Part shown: one piece after another, positions 1 to 13,023 of the stretch | How positions within the stretch are numbered: position 1 is the stretch's first letter | How the letters are laid out: the number at the start of each line of letters is the position of its first letter | Assembly: GCA_015234465.1 (NCBI GenBank) | Contig: JADGNA010000008.1 | Coordinates: 1 to 64,000, forward strand | Origin: Salinibacterium sp. | GTDB lineage: Bacteria; Actinomycetota; Actinomycetes; Actinomycetales; Microbacteriaceae | Direction: 5' to 3' | Length of the DNA stretch: 64,000 nucleotides | Notes under the pieces: generated by a model | What the model was told of the DNA's origin: nothing | What the model saw: only the letters and a program-made list of their open reading frames with translations | Database searches by the model: none | Position numbers and translations under genes: made by a program

Positions 1-973
<973 letters not shown>

Positions 974-1873
974 TTATTTCGAGCTCGACAGGGCGTCAGC
1001 GCCGCCCACGATCTCGGAAATCTGTTGGGTGATCTCGGCCTGGCGGGCGTTATTGGCCAGACGCGTGTAGTCAAGGATGAGGTTGTCGGCGTTGTCGCTC
1101 GCAGACTTCATCGCCTTCTGGGTCGCTGCGTGCTTCGCCGTGGCCGACTGCAGCATCGCGTTGAAGATGCGGCTCTCGATGTAGACGGGAAGCAGGCCGT
1201 CGAGCACGTCGCCGACCTCGGGCTCGAATTCATACAGCGGGTAGAGCTCAGACGAGTCCGGCTCCTCGACACCCTCGACGACCTCGAGCGGCAGGAGGCG
1301 AACAACCTCCGGAGTCTGCGTCAGCATGCTGACGAAGCGGTTGTAGACGATGTGGATCTCGTCGACGCCGCCCTCTTCTGCCGGACGCACGAATGCGTCG
1401 ACGAGCTTCTGCCCGATCTCCTGCGCCGTGTCGAACACGGGGTTGTCGGTCTCGCCCACCCAGCTCTCGACGAAGTCACGCTTGCGGAATGCGAAGTACC
1501 CGACAGCCTTGCGACCGACGAGGTAGTAGACGACATCCTTGCCTTCGCTGCGCAGCAGCGTGGCGAGCTCCTCGGCCTCGCGGAGAACGTTCGAGTTGAA
1601 CGCTCCCGCGAGTCCGCGGTCGGAGGTGAAGATGACGACCGCTGCGCGGTCGACCCTCTCCGGCTCCGTGGTCAGGATGTGGTCGACATTCGAGAACGTG
1701 GCCACGGCCGACACCGCACGGGTGATGGCGCGCGAGTACGGAGTCGATGCGGCCATGCGGGCCTGCGCCTTGGCGATGCGCGATGCCGCGATCAGCTCCA
1801 TGGCACGAGTGATCTTCTTGGTCGTCTGGGCAGAACGAATTTTCTGCCGGTAGACCCGAAGTTGCGCTCCCAT
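974..1873 (-). CDS. atpG: F1Fo ATP synthase subunit gamma
   Basis: Central rotor shaft of F1 that couples c-ring rotation to the catalytic sites. The product has 299 residues, normal for actinobacteria. The conserved N-terminal helix starts [14 protein letters not shown] with [13 protein letters not shown] following, and the C-terminal helix carries [19 protein letters not shown]; in the known family these two pair as the coiled coil inside the alpha3beta3 ring. It lies between atpA (51 bases upstream) and atpD (27 bases downstream) in the atp operon. The ATG is directly followed by the conserved N-terminus, so the start is secure. Confidence 0.98.
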   Translation of the reverse strand: MGAQLRVYRQKIRSAQTTKKITRAMELIAASRIAKAQARMAASTPYSRAITRAVSAVATFSNVDHILTTEPERVDRAAVVIFTSDRGLAGAFNSNVLREAEELATLLRSEGKDVVYYLVGRKAVGYFAFRKRDFVESWVGETDNPVFDTAQEIGQKLVDAFVRPAEEGGVDEIHIVYNRFVSMLTQTPEVVRLLPLEVVEGVEEPDSSELYPLYEFEPEVGDVLDGLLPVYIESRIFNAMLQSATAKHAATQKAMKSASDNADNLILDYTRLANNARQAEITQQISEIVGGADALSSSK

Positions 1874-1924
1874 GTTTCTCTCAGTCCTCAGTCAGTGGTT
1901 CGATGCGGTGGCGTCTGATCGTCG

Positions 1925-3562
1925 TCAGCGCTTCTGCTTGACGATCTTCTCCTGGTGGACCTCGTCGGCTTCGAGCTCTTCGAACTGCTCGTTGCCGGCC
2001 GAGATGAGCGGCTTGCCCTCGCCCGTCTGGAACTCGAGCTTGAACTTGTCCACTGCGGCAGAGAGCTCGTCGACCGTGTTGTCGTCGAGCACGTTGGTGT
2101 CGCGCAGGGTGTCGAGCACCTTCGTGTTACGACGCAGGTAGTCGAGCAGTTCGCGCTCGAAGCGGAGGATGTCCTCCACCGGGACCTCGTCGAGCTTGCC
2201 GTTCGTGCCAGCCCAGATCGAGACGACCTGGTCCTCGACGGGGTACGGCGAGTACTGCGGCTGGCGCAGCAGCTCGGTGAGGCGCTCACCACGGGCCAGC
2301 TGGCGGCGGCTCGCTGCATCGAGGTCCGATGCGAAGAGCGCGAATGCCTGCAGCGAGCGGTACTGGGCGAGCTCGAGCTTGAGGGTTCCGGAGACCTTCT
2401 TGATCGACTTGACCTGGGCGTCACCACCGACTCGCGACACCGAGATACCCACGTCGACCGCGGGACGCTGGTTGGCGTTGAAGAGGTCGGACTGGAGGAA
2501 GATCTGGCCGTCGGTGATCGAGATCACGTTGGTCGGGATGTAGGCCGAGACGTCGTTGGCCTTGGTCTCGATGAGCGGCAGACCCGTCATCGAACCTGCG
2601 CCGAGCTCGTCGGAGAGCTTGGCACAACGCTCCAGCAGGCGGGAGTGGAGGTAGAAGACGTCACCGGGGTATGCCTCACGTCCCGGCGGGCGACGGAGGA
2701 GAAGCGACACGGCGCGGTATGCCTCGGCCTGCTTCGACAGGTCATCGAAGACGATGAGCACGTGCTTGCCGCCGTACATCCAGTGCTGGCCGATCGCCGA
2801 ACCGGTGTAGGGGGCGAGGTACTTGAAGCCAGCAGGGTCGGATGCCGGAGACGCGACGATCGTCGTGTACTCCATGGCTCCGGCCTCTTCGAGCGCGCCC
2901 TTGACCGCGGCGATCGTCGAGCCCTTCTGGCCGATCGCGACGTAGATGCAGCGGACCTGCTTGTTGACGTCGCCCGACTCCCAGTTCGCCTTCTGGTTGA
3001 TGATGGTGTCGATCGCGATCGCGGTCTTACCGGTCTGGCGGTCACCAATGATCAGCTGGCGCTGGCCGCGGCCGATCGGGATCATGGCGTCGATGGCCTT
3101 GATTCCGGTCTGCATGGGCTCGTGCACCGACTTGCGGGCCATGACGCCGGGCGCCTGGAGCTCAAGGGCGCGGCGGCCTTCGGCTGCGATCTCGCCCAGA
3201 CCGTCGATGGGGCTGCCGAGCGGGTCGACAACACGGCCCAGGTAGGCGTCGCCCACGGGCACGGAGAGGACCTCGCCCGTGCGGGTCACCTCCTGGCCTG
3301 CCTCGATGCCACTGAACTCACCGAGCACAACGACACCCACCTCGCTCTCGTCGAGGTTGAGGGCGAGGCCGAGCGTGCCGTCCGCGAAGCGGATGAGCTC
3401 GTTCGCCATCACGCCGGGGAGTCCCTCGACGTGGGCGATGCCGTCCGCGGCGTCTACGACGTGACCGATCTCGGTGGTCGTGGCCTTCGACGGGTCGTAG
3501 GACTGGACGAAGTCCTTGAGAGCACTGCGGATCTCGTCCGGGCTGATCGTTACGTCTGCCAT
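1925..3562 (-). CDS. atpA: F1Fo ATP synthase subunit alpha
   Basis: Non-catalytic nucleotide-binding subunit of F1. It has 545 residues, with the beta-barrel domain first ([17 protein letters not shown]), the P-loop GDRQTGKT at residues 173-180 and the family signature [14 protein letters not shown] near residue 375. The C-terminus is charged ([13 protein letters not shown]) and slightly longer than in E. coli (513 residues). It lies 55 bases after atpH and 51 before atpG in the order atpB-E-F-H-A-G-D. A long open frame on the opposite strand is only its GC-rich shadow. Confidence 0.98.
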   Translation of the reverse strand: MADVTISPDEIRSALKDFVQSYDPSKATTTEIGHVVDAADGIAHVEGLPGVMANELIRFADGTLGLALNLDESEVGVVVLGEFSGIEAGQEVTRTGEVLSVPVGDAYLGRVVDPLGSPIDGLGEIAAEGRRALELQAPGVMARKSVHEPMQTGIKAIDAMIPIGRGQRQLIIGDRQTGKTAIAIDTIINQKANWESGDVNKQVRCIYVAIGQKGSTIAAVKGALEEAGAMEYTTIVASPASDPAGFKYLAPYTGSAIGQHWMYGGKHVLIVFDDLSKQAEAYRAVSLLLRRPPGREAYPGDVFYLHSRLLERCAKLSDELGAGSMTGLPLIETKANDVSAYIPTNVISITDGQIFLQSDLFNANQRPAVDVGISVSRVGGDAQVKSIKKVSGTLKLELAQYRSLQAFALFASDLDAASRRQLARGERLTELLRQPQYSPYPVEDQVVSIWAGTNGKLDEVPVEDILRFERELLDYLRRNTKVLDTLRDTNVLDDNTVDELSAAVDKFKLEFQTGEGKPLISAGNEQFEELEADEVHQEKIVKQKR

Positions 3563-3617
3563 GTGGGTTTCCTTGTCTTAGCGGTACCAGCTGGCACCGA
3601 GGCGTGGGGGTGCCGGG

Positions 3618-4406
3618 TCAGCCGGCGAGTTGCTGCCGTAGCTCGGCGAGGCGGGCAGCGACGCTTCCGTCGATTACCTCGTCACCGATCACGATGCGGA
3701 CTCCCCCGACAAGCGAGGGGTCCACCAGTTCATTGAATCTGACATTGCCGTACCGGCCGGAGAGCGCGCTGCGAAGGCGGTCACGCGACGCGTCATCGAG
3801 GGGCGATGCCGTCGACACTGTCGCGAGCACGCTGTTCTCCTGCTCCGCGACGATCCTCGCGGCGTCAGTCACCAGACGCGACAGCCGACGCCCGCGCGGC
3901 TGCTGCACCAGGTGCCGCACGATCGCGAGGGTCGCGGCCGAGACACGCTCACCAAGCAGGGCCGACACCAGCTCTGCCTTGCCTGATGCGGATGCGAGCT
4001 TCGACCCGAGGGAGAGTTCGAGCTCCGAGGAGCTGGTGACCATCTGCTCGATCGCGAAGAGCTCGCTGGCCACATCGGCGTCGGTGGAGTCTGCCGCGCA
4101 GCGAATGGCGACGTCCTCGATGCTGGCGAGCAGGTCTTCGGCGCGCGACCACCGCTCGCTGACAATGCTCACGAGGAGCGAGAGCGCGTTCGCGCTGAGC
4201 GAGGAGCCGAAGACTGCGCGAACGGCCGCCGCCTTCAATTCCGTGTCGCCTGCAGGCTCGGCGAGAAGCGTCCTCAGCTGGAGGGAGGATCCGATCGCTC
4301 GCCCGGCAGAGAACAGTTCCTCTGCGAGTGAGAGATCGGAGGTGCCCTCCAACGTCTGCAACGCGGCGCGAGCCGCCGCCTGTGCCTTCCTCGTGGCCGA
4401 TGCCAT
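3618..4406 (-). CDS. atpH: F1Fo ATP synthase subunit delta
   Basis: Peripheral-stalk subunit (OSCP type) that ties F1 to the b subunits. It has 262 residues, against about 177 in E. coli; the longer, helix-rich form is usual in actinobacteria. The conserved OSCP C-terminus is visible as PSLVGGVRIVIGDEVIDGS close to the end. The gene begins 2 bases after the atpF stop, so translation of the two stalk subunits is probably coupled. It is not fused to b, unlike the mycobacterial b-delta protein, because a separate atpF precedes it. Confidence 0.95.
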   Translation of the reverse strand: MASATRKAQAAARAALQTLEGTSDLSLAEELFSAGRAIGSSLQLRTLLAEPAGDTELKAAAVRAVFGSSLSANALSLLVSIVSERWSRAEDLLASIEDVAIRCAADSTDADVASELFAIEQMVTSSSELELSLGSKLASASGKAELVSALLGERVSAATLAIVRHLVQQPRGRRLSRLVTDAARIVAEQENSVLATVSTASPLDDASRDRLRSALSGRYGNVRFNELVDPSLVGGVRIVIGDEVIDGSVAARLAELRQQLAG

Positions 4407-4408
4407 TG

Positions 4409-4969
4409 CTACTTCCCTGCGCTTGATTCTGAGGACTCGAGGTCTGCGAGGAAGGAGTCCACCAGGGCGGCTGCCTTCTTGTCGTCGCTGAGCTGCGAGC
4501 CGATCACGCTCGATGCGAGGTCGAGTGCGAGCACGCCAACCTCAGCGCGGAGCGACGCGAGAGCGGCCTGGCGCTCTGCTTCGATCTGCGTTGCCGCGTT
4601 CGCGGTGACGCGAGCGGCCTCTGCCGAGGCCTGCTCCTTCAGCTCGTTGAGGATCGTGATGCCGTCAAGACGAGCCTGCTCACGGATCCGGCCGGCCTCG
4701 CTGCGCGCCTCTGCGAGAAGTTCGTTGTACTTCTCGAGCTGCGCGGCAGCTTCTGCCTGTGCGCTCTCGGCCTTCTCGATGTTGCCCTCGATTGCGGCCG
4801 AGCGCTCATCCAGAATGGCCGTGAACTTCGGGATCGCGAACTTCACGAAGAAGAACAGGATGACCCCGAAGACGACGGCAGACCAGATGATGTCGTAGGC
4901 GGCGGGAAAGAAGAGGGCGATGCCCTCGGGAGCGTTCCCCTCCGCCGCTTTAATCAATCCGTGTGCCAT
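4409..4969 (-). CDS. atpF: F1Fo ATP synthase subunit b
   Basis: Membrane-anchored part of the peripheral stalk. The product has 186 residues: a short N-terminus, one transmembrane helix at about 26-47 (IIWSAVVFGVILFFFVKF), then the usual PKFTAILDERSAAIEGNIEKA hinge and a long Ala/Glu/Lys/Arg-rich helix that should form the b dimer. It is 11 bases downstream of atpE and 2 bases upstream of atpH. Only one b-type gene is present here, so b would be a homodimer. Confidence 0.96.
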   Translation of the reverse strand: MAHGLIKAAEGNAPEGIALFFPAAYDIIWSAVVFGVILFFFVKFAIPKFTAILDERSAAIEGNIEKAESAQAEAAAQLEKYNELLAEARSEAGRIREQARLDGITILNELKEQASAEAARVTANAATQIEAERQAALASLRAEVGVLALDLASSVIGSQLSDDKKAAALVDSFLADLESSESSAGK

Positions 4970-4980
4970 TGCGTGAGGTC

Positions 4981-5265
<285 letters not shown>

Positions 5266-5314
5266 CTAATCGGTCAATTGGATGCTGGGGTTACCCAGCC
5301 TCCGATGGTTCTGG

Positions 5315-6127
5315 TCAGTGCTCCTCGGCTGCGGCCTGCTGGATGTACACAGTCGTCAGCAGCGTGAAGACGTAGGCCTGCAGCACCGCGACAGCGAGTT
5401 CGACGATCGTCATGATGAAGCCACCCGCGAGGGTGCCAACTCCGATCACCGGAAGCCAGCCGTCGGCGCTAAAGAAGAAGAAGTGTGTTGCCGCAAAGCA
5501 CAGGACGAGGAGGATGTGCCCCACCATCATGTTGAGCAGGAGTCGCAGCGCGAGCGAGATGGGTCGCACGATGAAGATATTGAGGAACTCGATCGGCGTC
5601 AGCAGGATGTACAGCGGCCACGGGACACCGGCCGGGAACAGCGCGTTCTTGAGGAACGTGGCACCGCCGACCTCCTTGACACCCGCGTAGATGAAGGCGA
5701 CGTAGGAGACGAGTGCGATGAGGAGAGGAAGACCGACGACTGCCGTGCCCGCGATATTCATGCCCGGGATGATGCCCGGCAGGTTCATGAAGAGGATTGC
5801 GAAGAAGATCGCAGCCAGCAGCGGGAAGTAGCGTCGCCCGAGGTCGCGCCCGAGGATGTCCTCAGCGATGTTGACCCGCACGAAGTCGAGTCCCAGCTCC
5901 GCGAGGCCCTGGCCGCGACCCGGAACAACCGTCGCGCGGCGCAGCACGAGCCAGAAGACCAAGAGGAGGACGGCCGTCATGACGACGCGGATCAGCATGA
6001 TCCGGTTCATCTCGAACGGCGTTCCCTCGAAGAGGATCGCAGCCGGGAAGAACTCGTCCATCGTGGGGGCGTGGAACTCGTCCGCCGCCACCATGACGCG
6101 CGAAGGCGCCGATGCCAGCAGGTGCAC
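5315..6127 (-). CDS. atpB: F1Fo ATP synthase subunit a
   Basis: Stator membrane subunit that holds the two ion half-channels against the c-ring. It has 270 residues from the GTG at 6127 and several hydrophobic helices. The essential arginine is in the conserved helix segment ISLALRLLLNMMVGH, and the late helix AVAVLQAYVFTLLTTVYI is also typical. The start is uncertain: the GTG at 6127 has only a distant AGGAG, while an in-frame ATG at 6094 lies closer to the conserved FHAPTMDEFFP segment. A 10-base palindrome sits just upstream of the GTG. It is the first canonical gene of the atp run, 166 bases after the small membrane protein gene. Confidence 0.96.
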   Translation of the reverse strand: MHLLASAPSRVMVAADEFHAPTMDEFFPAAILFEGTPFEMNRIMLIRVVMTAVLLLVFWLVLRRATVVPGRGQGLAELGLDFVRVNIAEDILGRDLGRRYFPLLAAIFFAILFMNLPGIIPGMNIAGTAVVGLPLLIALVSYVAFIYAGVKEVGGATFLKNALFPAGVPWPLYILLTPIEFLNIFIVRPISLALRLLLNMMVGHILLVLCFAATHFFFFSADGWLPVIGVGTLAGGFIMTIVELAVAVLQAYVFTLLTTVYIQQAAAEEH

Positions 6128-6130
6128 AGC

Positions 6131-6140
6131 GTTAGCTAAC
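6131..6140. repeat. Palindrome GTTAGCTAAC before atpB
   Basis: A perfect 10-base palindrome lies 4 bases before the GTG start of atpB and is partly extended on both sides (AGCG to the left, CAGCGCT to the right). In the RNA it could form a small hairpin between the AGGAG sequence and the start codon. Function unknown; chance is possible. Confidence 0.4.
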
Positions 6141-6293
6141 AGCGCTATCTCCTGTAGTGAGGCAGTCGCCTATCGGCGATGCAAAGGTGAGCGGGGTGGG
6201 GGCGGGCGATATGCCCGAGTATGAAGCTTTCGTGCGGAGTCACTCTATCAACACAGCGGTTGCGCGAGAAATCGAGCCGGACTCCGGCCAGCC

Positions 6294-6752
6294 TCAACGG
6301 GTGGACGGGCCGGTTTCGGGCGTGTCGCCGGGGAGCACCGACGGGTCGACGTAGCTCTGGCGTGCCGTCAAGACCACGATGACGTCGACCGCGAGGGTGC
6401 CGACAATGGCGGCGACCATGCTGAGGAACAGGATCATGGGGTGCACGAAGTCGAGACTCGTGACAAAGGCCAGGAGTGCGATGAACACGATGATCTTCAG
6501 GAGCCAGGAACCGAGGACGATGCCGAAGAAGACGGTGAGGGGCTTACGGATGGCGAACATGATGCTTATCGCGGTGATGACGGCGAAGATCACGGCCAGC
6601 GCCGTGCCGACGAGCGCGCTGAGGAGACCGTCCATGCCTGCGACGGCATAACCGACCAAGCCGCCGAGCACCCCGATCACGACCGCCACGACTGCGGTGT
6701 AGATGATGGTCTTGCGCAGGATTCCTGCCGCCGGGTTTGCCGTGCTGCTCAT
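6294..6752 (-). CDS. Small four-helix membrane protein in the AtpI position
   Basis: The product has 152 residues with four predicted transmembrane helices (about 13-35, 39-70, 74-98 and 103-128) and short hydrophilic ends. It lies between wecA, which it overlaps by 4 bases (ATGA), and atpB. This is the position of AtpI or Rv1303-type proteins, which are thought to help c-ring assembly or magnesium supply, but I see no diagnostic motif. The start chosen is the ATG in the overlap; an open frame extending further upstream is only the wecA shadow. Function is inferred from position alone. Confidence 0.8.
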   Translation of the reverse strand: MSSTANPAAGILRKTIIYTAVVAVVIGVLGGLVGYAVAGMDGLLSALVGTALAVIFAVITAISIMFAIRKPLTVFFGIVLGSWLLKIIVFIALLAFVTSLDFVHPMILFLSMVAAIVGTLAVDVIVVLTARQSYVDPSVLPGDTPETGPSTR

Positions 6753-7975
6753 GTACGTTCGCTTTCTGTTGGGATGGAGCCGGTGCGCTCCGCGTCTGCT
6801 GCCGCTGCGTCGAGCGGATCGAAACTGGGGTCTACTGCCTCCGTGCCGGGGCGCGCGAGCTGCACGCTCGCCTCGAGCCTCTTTCGCCCTGTGAGTGGCG
6901 CGAGGGTGAACCAAGCGCTCAGCCCGAAGCCCGCCACGATGAAGGCGAGGGCCCACCAGAAGGGCACGAACATGAAGAGGAGTGTGCCCACTGCGACGAC
7001 GGTCGTCCACGCGTAGAAGATCAACACCGCATGGAAGTGGGAGTGGCCCATGTCGAGCAGGCGGTGGTGCAGGTGCTGGCGGTCAGCCGAGAACGGGGAC
7101 TTTCCGGCGCGGAGCCGACGGACCACCGCGAGCGCAAAGTCGAGGAGCGGCACGATCAGTATCGCGAAGGGCAGCAGGATCGGGATGAATGCGGGCAGGA
7201 GCTGGCGCCCCGATTCCAGCGCGGCGGGGTCGACCTGGCCCGTGACGGAGATCGCGGAGGCGGCCATGAGGAGGCCGACGAGCAGCGCCCCCGCATCGCC
7301 CATGAAGAGCCGGGCCGGATGCCAGTTGAGTGGCAGGAAGCCGAGGCAGGCGCCGGCGAGGGCGACCGTGATGAGGGAGGCGAGGTTGAAGTACTCCGAC
7401 TCCCCCACGCCGTTGGAGAGGATGTAGGTGTAGACGAAGAAGACGCCGTTGGCGATGATCGCAACGCCCGCAACGAGGCCGTCGAGGCCGTCTATGAAGT
7501 TGACGGCGTTCATGACGAGCACAACCGCGATGACGGTCAGTACGAGGCCGGTGACCGTCGGCACGATTGTGACGCCCCCGATCGGGAGCGTCGTGAGCTG
7601 GATGCCCTGCCAGACGAGGATGCCGGCCGCGATCATCTGCCCCGCCAGCTTCGTGAGCCAGTCCAGGTCCCAGATGTCGTCGGCGACGCCGATGAGCACG
7701 ATCAGGAGGGCGCCGGCCAGGAGCCCCAGCACCGGACCAGGGTCGACGAAGACGAGATGGAAGCGGTCGAGTTGCGACGCCACGCCGAACGCGACGAGCA
7801 CGCCGATGAACATCGCGACACCGCCGAGGCGCGGCGTGGGGCGCGTGTGCACGTCGCGCTCCCGGATCTTGGGATAGAGGCGGAACCGCAGGCTGAGCTT
7901 CAGGATGACGAAGGAGAGCACGAACGTCACAACGGCGGAGAGTCCGCCGATGAGCACGTAGAAGATGATCCTCAT
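6749..7975 (-). CDS. wecA: Polyprenyl-phosphate N-acetylglucosaminyl-1-phosphate transferase (WecA/Rfe-like)
   Basis: Integral membrane enzyme of the MraY/WecA family that transfers a sugar-1-phosphate (GlcNAc-1-P in mycobacterial WecA) to decaprenyl or undecaprenyl phosphate, starting cell-wall polymer linkage units. It has 408 residues and about ten transmembrane helices. Visible signatures are HTRPTPRLGG (about 43-52), the aspartate pair in GVADDIWDLD, NAVNFIDGLDGLVAG, and the cytoplasmic loop HLHHRLLDMGHSH. The C-terminal 60 residues are hydrophilic. It overlaps tsaC upstream and the small membrane gene downstream by 4 bases each. The same neighbourhood (Rv1301-Rv1302-Rv1303) supports WecA rather than MraY, as no murein cluster is near. 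Confidence 0.93.
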   Translation of the reverse strand: MRIIFYVLIGGLSAVVTFVLSFVILKLSLRFRLYPKIRERDVHTRPTPRLGGVAMFIGVLVAFGVASQLDRFHLVFVDPGPVLGLLAGALLIVLIGVADDIWDLDWLTKLAGQMIAAGILVWQGIQLTTLPIGGVTIVPTVTGLVLTVIAVVLVMNAVNFIDGLDGLVAGVAIIANGVFFVYTYILSNGVGESEYFNLASLITVALAGACLGFLPLNWHPARLFMGDAGALLVGLLMAASAISVTGQVDPAALESGRQLLPAFIPILLPFAILIVPLLDFALAVVRRLRAGKSPFSADRQHLHHRLLDMGHSHFHAVLIFYAWTTVVAVGTLLFMFVPFWWALAFIVAGFGLSAWFTLAPLTGRKRLEASVQLARPGTEAVDPSFDPLDAAAADAERTGSIPTESERT

Positions 7976-8634
7976 GCGGGAGAGCCGCCACCAGTCGACC
8001 GCTCGAGCACGGCGGCGATCGCGGCATCCGTCACCGCTCCATGGCGCACGATCGTGACGCCGTGCGAAGCGACGCGGGAGGCATCGATGATGGTCGAGCC
8101 CTGCGTGCCGCCCTCCCCGCCGTCGAGGTAGACCGCGACACTGTCGCCGAGCATCCGCTCAGCCTCCTGTACCGTCGTCGCGGCTGGCTGGCCCGTCAGG
8201 TTCGCGGATGACACCGCGAGCGGCCCGGTCTCGGCGAGCAGCGCAAGCGCGATGGGGCTCGCGGGCATGCGGAGCGCAACGGTGCCTGCCGTCTCGCCCA
8301 GGTCCCAGTCGAGTGACTCGCGCGCGGGCAGGATGACCGTCAGGCCGCCGGGCCAGAACTCCTCGACGAGTGCGCGCACCTCAGCGGGCACCTCGGCAGC
8401 GAGGGCGTCGAGGGTCGCTAGGTTCGGGATGAGCACGGGCGGAGGCGATTGGCGACCGCGCCCCTTCGCATCAAGCAGGCGCTGCACGGCCTTCGGGCTG
8501 AAGGCGTCGGCCGCGACGCCATAGACGGTGTCTGTCGGCATGACGACGAGCTCCCCGCGGCCGATAGCAGTCCTCGCGAGGCGCATGCCACTGAGGAGTT
8601 CGCCCGGGTCTGAGCAGTCGTGAATGGTCGCCAT
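7972..8634 (-). CDS. tsaC: L-threonylcarbamoyladenylate synthase (Sua5/YrdC family)
   Basis: Makes threonylcarbamoyl-AMP from threonine, bicarbonate and ATP for the t6A37 tRNA modification. The product has 220 residues and is a single YrdC domain without the extra C-terminal Sua5 domain. Conserved features include PTDTVYGVAADAF, the KGR segment followed by PVLIPNL, and SSANLTGQPAATT. The gene overlaps wecA by 4 bases and follows prmC at 42 bases. A TAGGAT hexamer ends 11 bases before the ATG and no Shine-Dalgarno is evident, so an own promoter with a very short leader is possible. Confidence 0.93.
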   Translation of the reverse strand: MATIHDCSDPGELLSGMRLARTAIGRGELVVMPTDTVYGVAADAFSPKAVQRLLDAKGRGRQSPPPVLIPNLATLDALAAEVPAEVRALVEEFWPGGLTVILPARESLDWDLGETAGTVALRMPASPIALALLAETGPLAVSSANLTGQPAATTVQEAERMLGDSVAVYLDGGEGGTQGSTIIDASRVASHGVTIVRHGAVTDAAIAAVLERSTGGGSPA

Positions 8635-8676
8635 GTCGGGGGTAATCCTAGCGGCGGCCCGCTGTATGGGCCGTGT

Positions 8677-9537
8677 TCATGGGCGGATCGCCGTCGTCGC
8701 CCGGTCGCGGCCGAGCAGATCGCGGTGGGAGGCGATCGCCAGCCAGCCGTCGCCTCGCAGGAGCTCGGCTATCGGCGCCGCCTGCTCCTCGCCGTGTTCC
8801 ATGACGAGCAGTCCGCCGGGGTGGAGCAGCGCGAGGCCGCGCTGGGAGACGACACGCACGACATCGAGGCCATCGGCGCCGCCGTAGAGGGCGTGAGGCG
8901 GGTCGAAGAGCTGCACCTCGGGGTCGCGAGGAATCGCTTCGGCTGGGATGTAGGGCGGGTTCGAGATGACGACGTCGACCGTGCCCTCGAGTTCGGCGAA
9001 GGCCTCCCCCAGGTCGACGAACTCCAGCACGGCGTTGCCCGCGCCGCTCTCGGCGAAGTTGCGCTTCGTCCAGGGGAAGGCCTCGGGAGAGTTCTCGGCC
9101 GCGTAGACGCGTGCGCGAGGAACCTCTGTGGCCATCGCGAGGGCGATCGCGCCTGAACCTGAACCCAGGTCGACCGCGAGCGGCTCCGGCGAAGCGACCG
9201 CCTGGAGGGCATCGATCGCGAGCTGCACGACCTGCTCGGTCTCGGGGCGGGGCACGAAGACGCCGGGCCCGACCGCGAGTTCGAGCGAGCGGAACGGTGC
9301 CCTGCCGGTGATGTGCTGCAGCGGTTCGCGCACCGCACGGCGACGCACGAGGTCGGTGAAGGCCGCGGCATCCGCTTGCGAGACCTCGGCACCCGTCACG
9401 GCACGCGCCTGCACCTCGCCCCGGCTCAGCCCGAGCACGTGCCCGAGCAGGAGTTCGGCGTCGACCTGCGGCGTCGGCACTCCCGCCGCGGTGAGCGACT
9501 CGACCGCGGCGACCCGCAGCTCAGCGACGGACGACAC
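8677..9537 (-). CDS. prmC: Peptide chain release factor N5-glutamine methyltransferase
   Basis: Methylates the glutamine of the GGQ motif in release factors, using S-adenosylmethionine. The product has 286 residues: a helical N-terminal domain (1-90), the SAM-binding motif AVDLGSGSGAIALAMA at about 121-136 and the catalytic NPPY at 193-196. It starts 1 base after the stop of prfA, whose product is its substrate, so the two are surely co-transcribed. Confidence 0.96.
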   Translation of the reverse strand: MSSVAELRVAAVESLTAAGVPTPQVDAELLLGHVLGLSRGEVQARAVTGAEVSQADAAAFTDLVRRRAVREPLQHITGRAPFRSLELAVGPGVFVPRPETEQVVQLAIDALQAVASPEPLAVDLGSGSGAIALAMATEVPRARVYAAENSPEAFPWTKRNFAESGAGNAVLEFVDLGEAFAELEGTVDVVISNPPYIPAEAIPRDPEVQLFDPPHALYGGADGLDVVRVVSQRGLALLHPGGLLVMEHGEEQAAPIAELLRGDGWLAIASHRDLLGRDRATTAIRP

Positions 9538-9538
9538 G

Positions 9539-10618
9539 TCAGGACTGGTCGCCGAGGTCGGCGAGCCTGGCCTCCTCGTCGAACTGGATGCACGACTCGA
9601 TGACCGGACCGAGAGCGCCGTTCATGACGCTGTCGAGGTTGTAGGCCTTGTAGCCAGTGCGGTGATCGGCGATGCGGTTCTCGGGGAAGTTGTAGGTGCG
9701 GATGCGCTCCGAGCGGTCCATCGTGCGGATCTGGCTCTTGCGGGCGTCAGAGGCAGCCGCTGCGATCTCCTCCTGCTGGCGCGCGAGGATGCGAGCACGG
9801 AGGACGCGCATGCCGGCCTCACGGTTCTGCAGCTGGCTCTTCTCGTTCTGCATCGACACGACGATGCCGGTCGGGAGGTGCGTGATGCGCACGGCGGAGT
9901 CGGTCGTGTTGACCGACTGGCCGCCGGGGCCGCTCGAACGGTAGACGTCGATCTTGAGGTCGTTCTGGTTGATCTGCACCTCCTCGGGCGCATCCACCTC
10001 GGGAAAGACGAGCACGCCCGTCGTGGACGTGTGGATTCGACCCTGTGTCTCCGTCACGGGGACGCGCTGCACGCGGTGCACACCGCCCTCGTACTTGAGG
10101 TGGGCCCACACACCCTGCGATGGGTCGCTCGCGTTGGACTTGATGGCCACCTGCACGTTCTTGTAGCCGCCGAGGTCGCTCTCGTCGCTCTCGAGCATCT
10201 CGGTCTTCCAACCCATGCTCGCCGCGTACTGGAGGTACATGCGCAGGAGGTCGGCCGCGAAGAGTGCGCTCTCGGCGCCGCCCTCACCGCCCTTGATCTC
10301 CATGATCACGTCGCGGCCGTCGTCGGGGTCGCGCGGGATCAGTAGGCGACGAAGCTTCTCCTGCGTCGTCGCCACGGCCTCCTCGAGCGCCGGGATCTCC
10401 TCCGCGAAGGCGGAGTCCTCCTTGGCGAGTTCCCTCGCCGCCGCGAGATCCTCCTGGGCCTGCACCCAGTGCTCGTGTGCCGACTTGATCTGGCTGAGCT
10501 CCGCGTAACGGCGGTTGACCTTCTTGGCTCGCGCCGCGTCGGCGTGCAGGGCCGGGTCGGACAGCTGCGTCTGCAGGTCCTCGTGCTCGGCCAGCAGCAC
10601 GGCTACTGACTCGAACAC
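9539..10618 (-). CDS. prfA: Peptide chain release factor 1
   Basis: Recognises UAA and UAG stop codons and triggers peptide release. It has 359 residues. The GGQ catalytic motif is in [18 protein letters not shown] near residue 230, and the codon-reading P-x-T tripeptide appears as PVT in [13 protein letters not shown] (E. coli has PAT). The ATG lies 2 bases after the rho stop codon and prmC follows 1 base after its end. In M. tuberculosis rpmE separates rho and prfA; here it is absent. Confidence 0.97.
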   Translation of the reverse strand: MFESVAVLLAEHEDLQTQLSDPALHADAARAKKVNRRYAELSQIKSAHEHWVQAQEDLAAARELAKEDSAFAEEIPALEEAVATTQEKLRRLLIPRDPDDGRDVIMEIKGGEGGAESALFAADLLRMYLQYAASMGWKTEMLESDESDLGGYKNVQVAIKSNASDPSQGVWAHLKYEGGVHRVQRVPVTETQGRIHTSTTGVLVFPEVDAPEEVQINQNDLKIDVYRSSGPGGQSVNTTDSAVRITHLPTGIVVSMQNEKSQLQNREAGMRVLRARILARQQEEIAAAASDARKSQIRTMDRSERIRTYNFPENRIADHRTGYKAYNLDSVMNGALGPVIESCIQFDEEARLADLGDQS

Positions 10619-10620
10619 GC

Positions 10621-12837
<2,217 letters not shown>

Positions 12838-13023
12838 TAAGAGGTTTCCTTTCCCAGCCAGGCGCCGAATCTGAAGAGGATGTGGCAGAACCTGACGGAG
12901 AGCTAGTCGCGCGTCGACCTCGGCCTCGACCACTGGCCTCTAAGGCGAAGCGGGGAGAAGGAGAGCGACGAAGCGATGCTGGTGATGGTGCAACCCGTGG
13001 CGCGAGATCGTGTCCGTGCCTGG

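Noticed and set aside
1955-3736. 593-residue plus-strand open frame.
   Set aside because: Antisense shadow of atpA, caused by GC-rich third positions; no recognisable domain.
12838-13023. A small gene or attenuator in the 186-base gap before rho.
   Set aside because: No frame with a start signal, no clear hairpin with T-run; I see nothing definite there.
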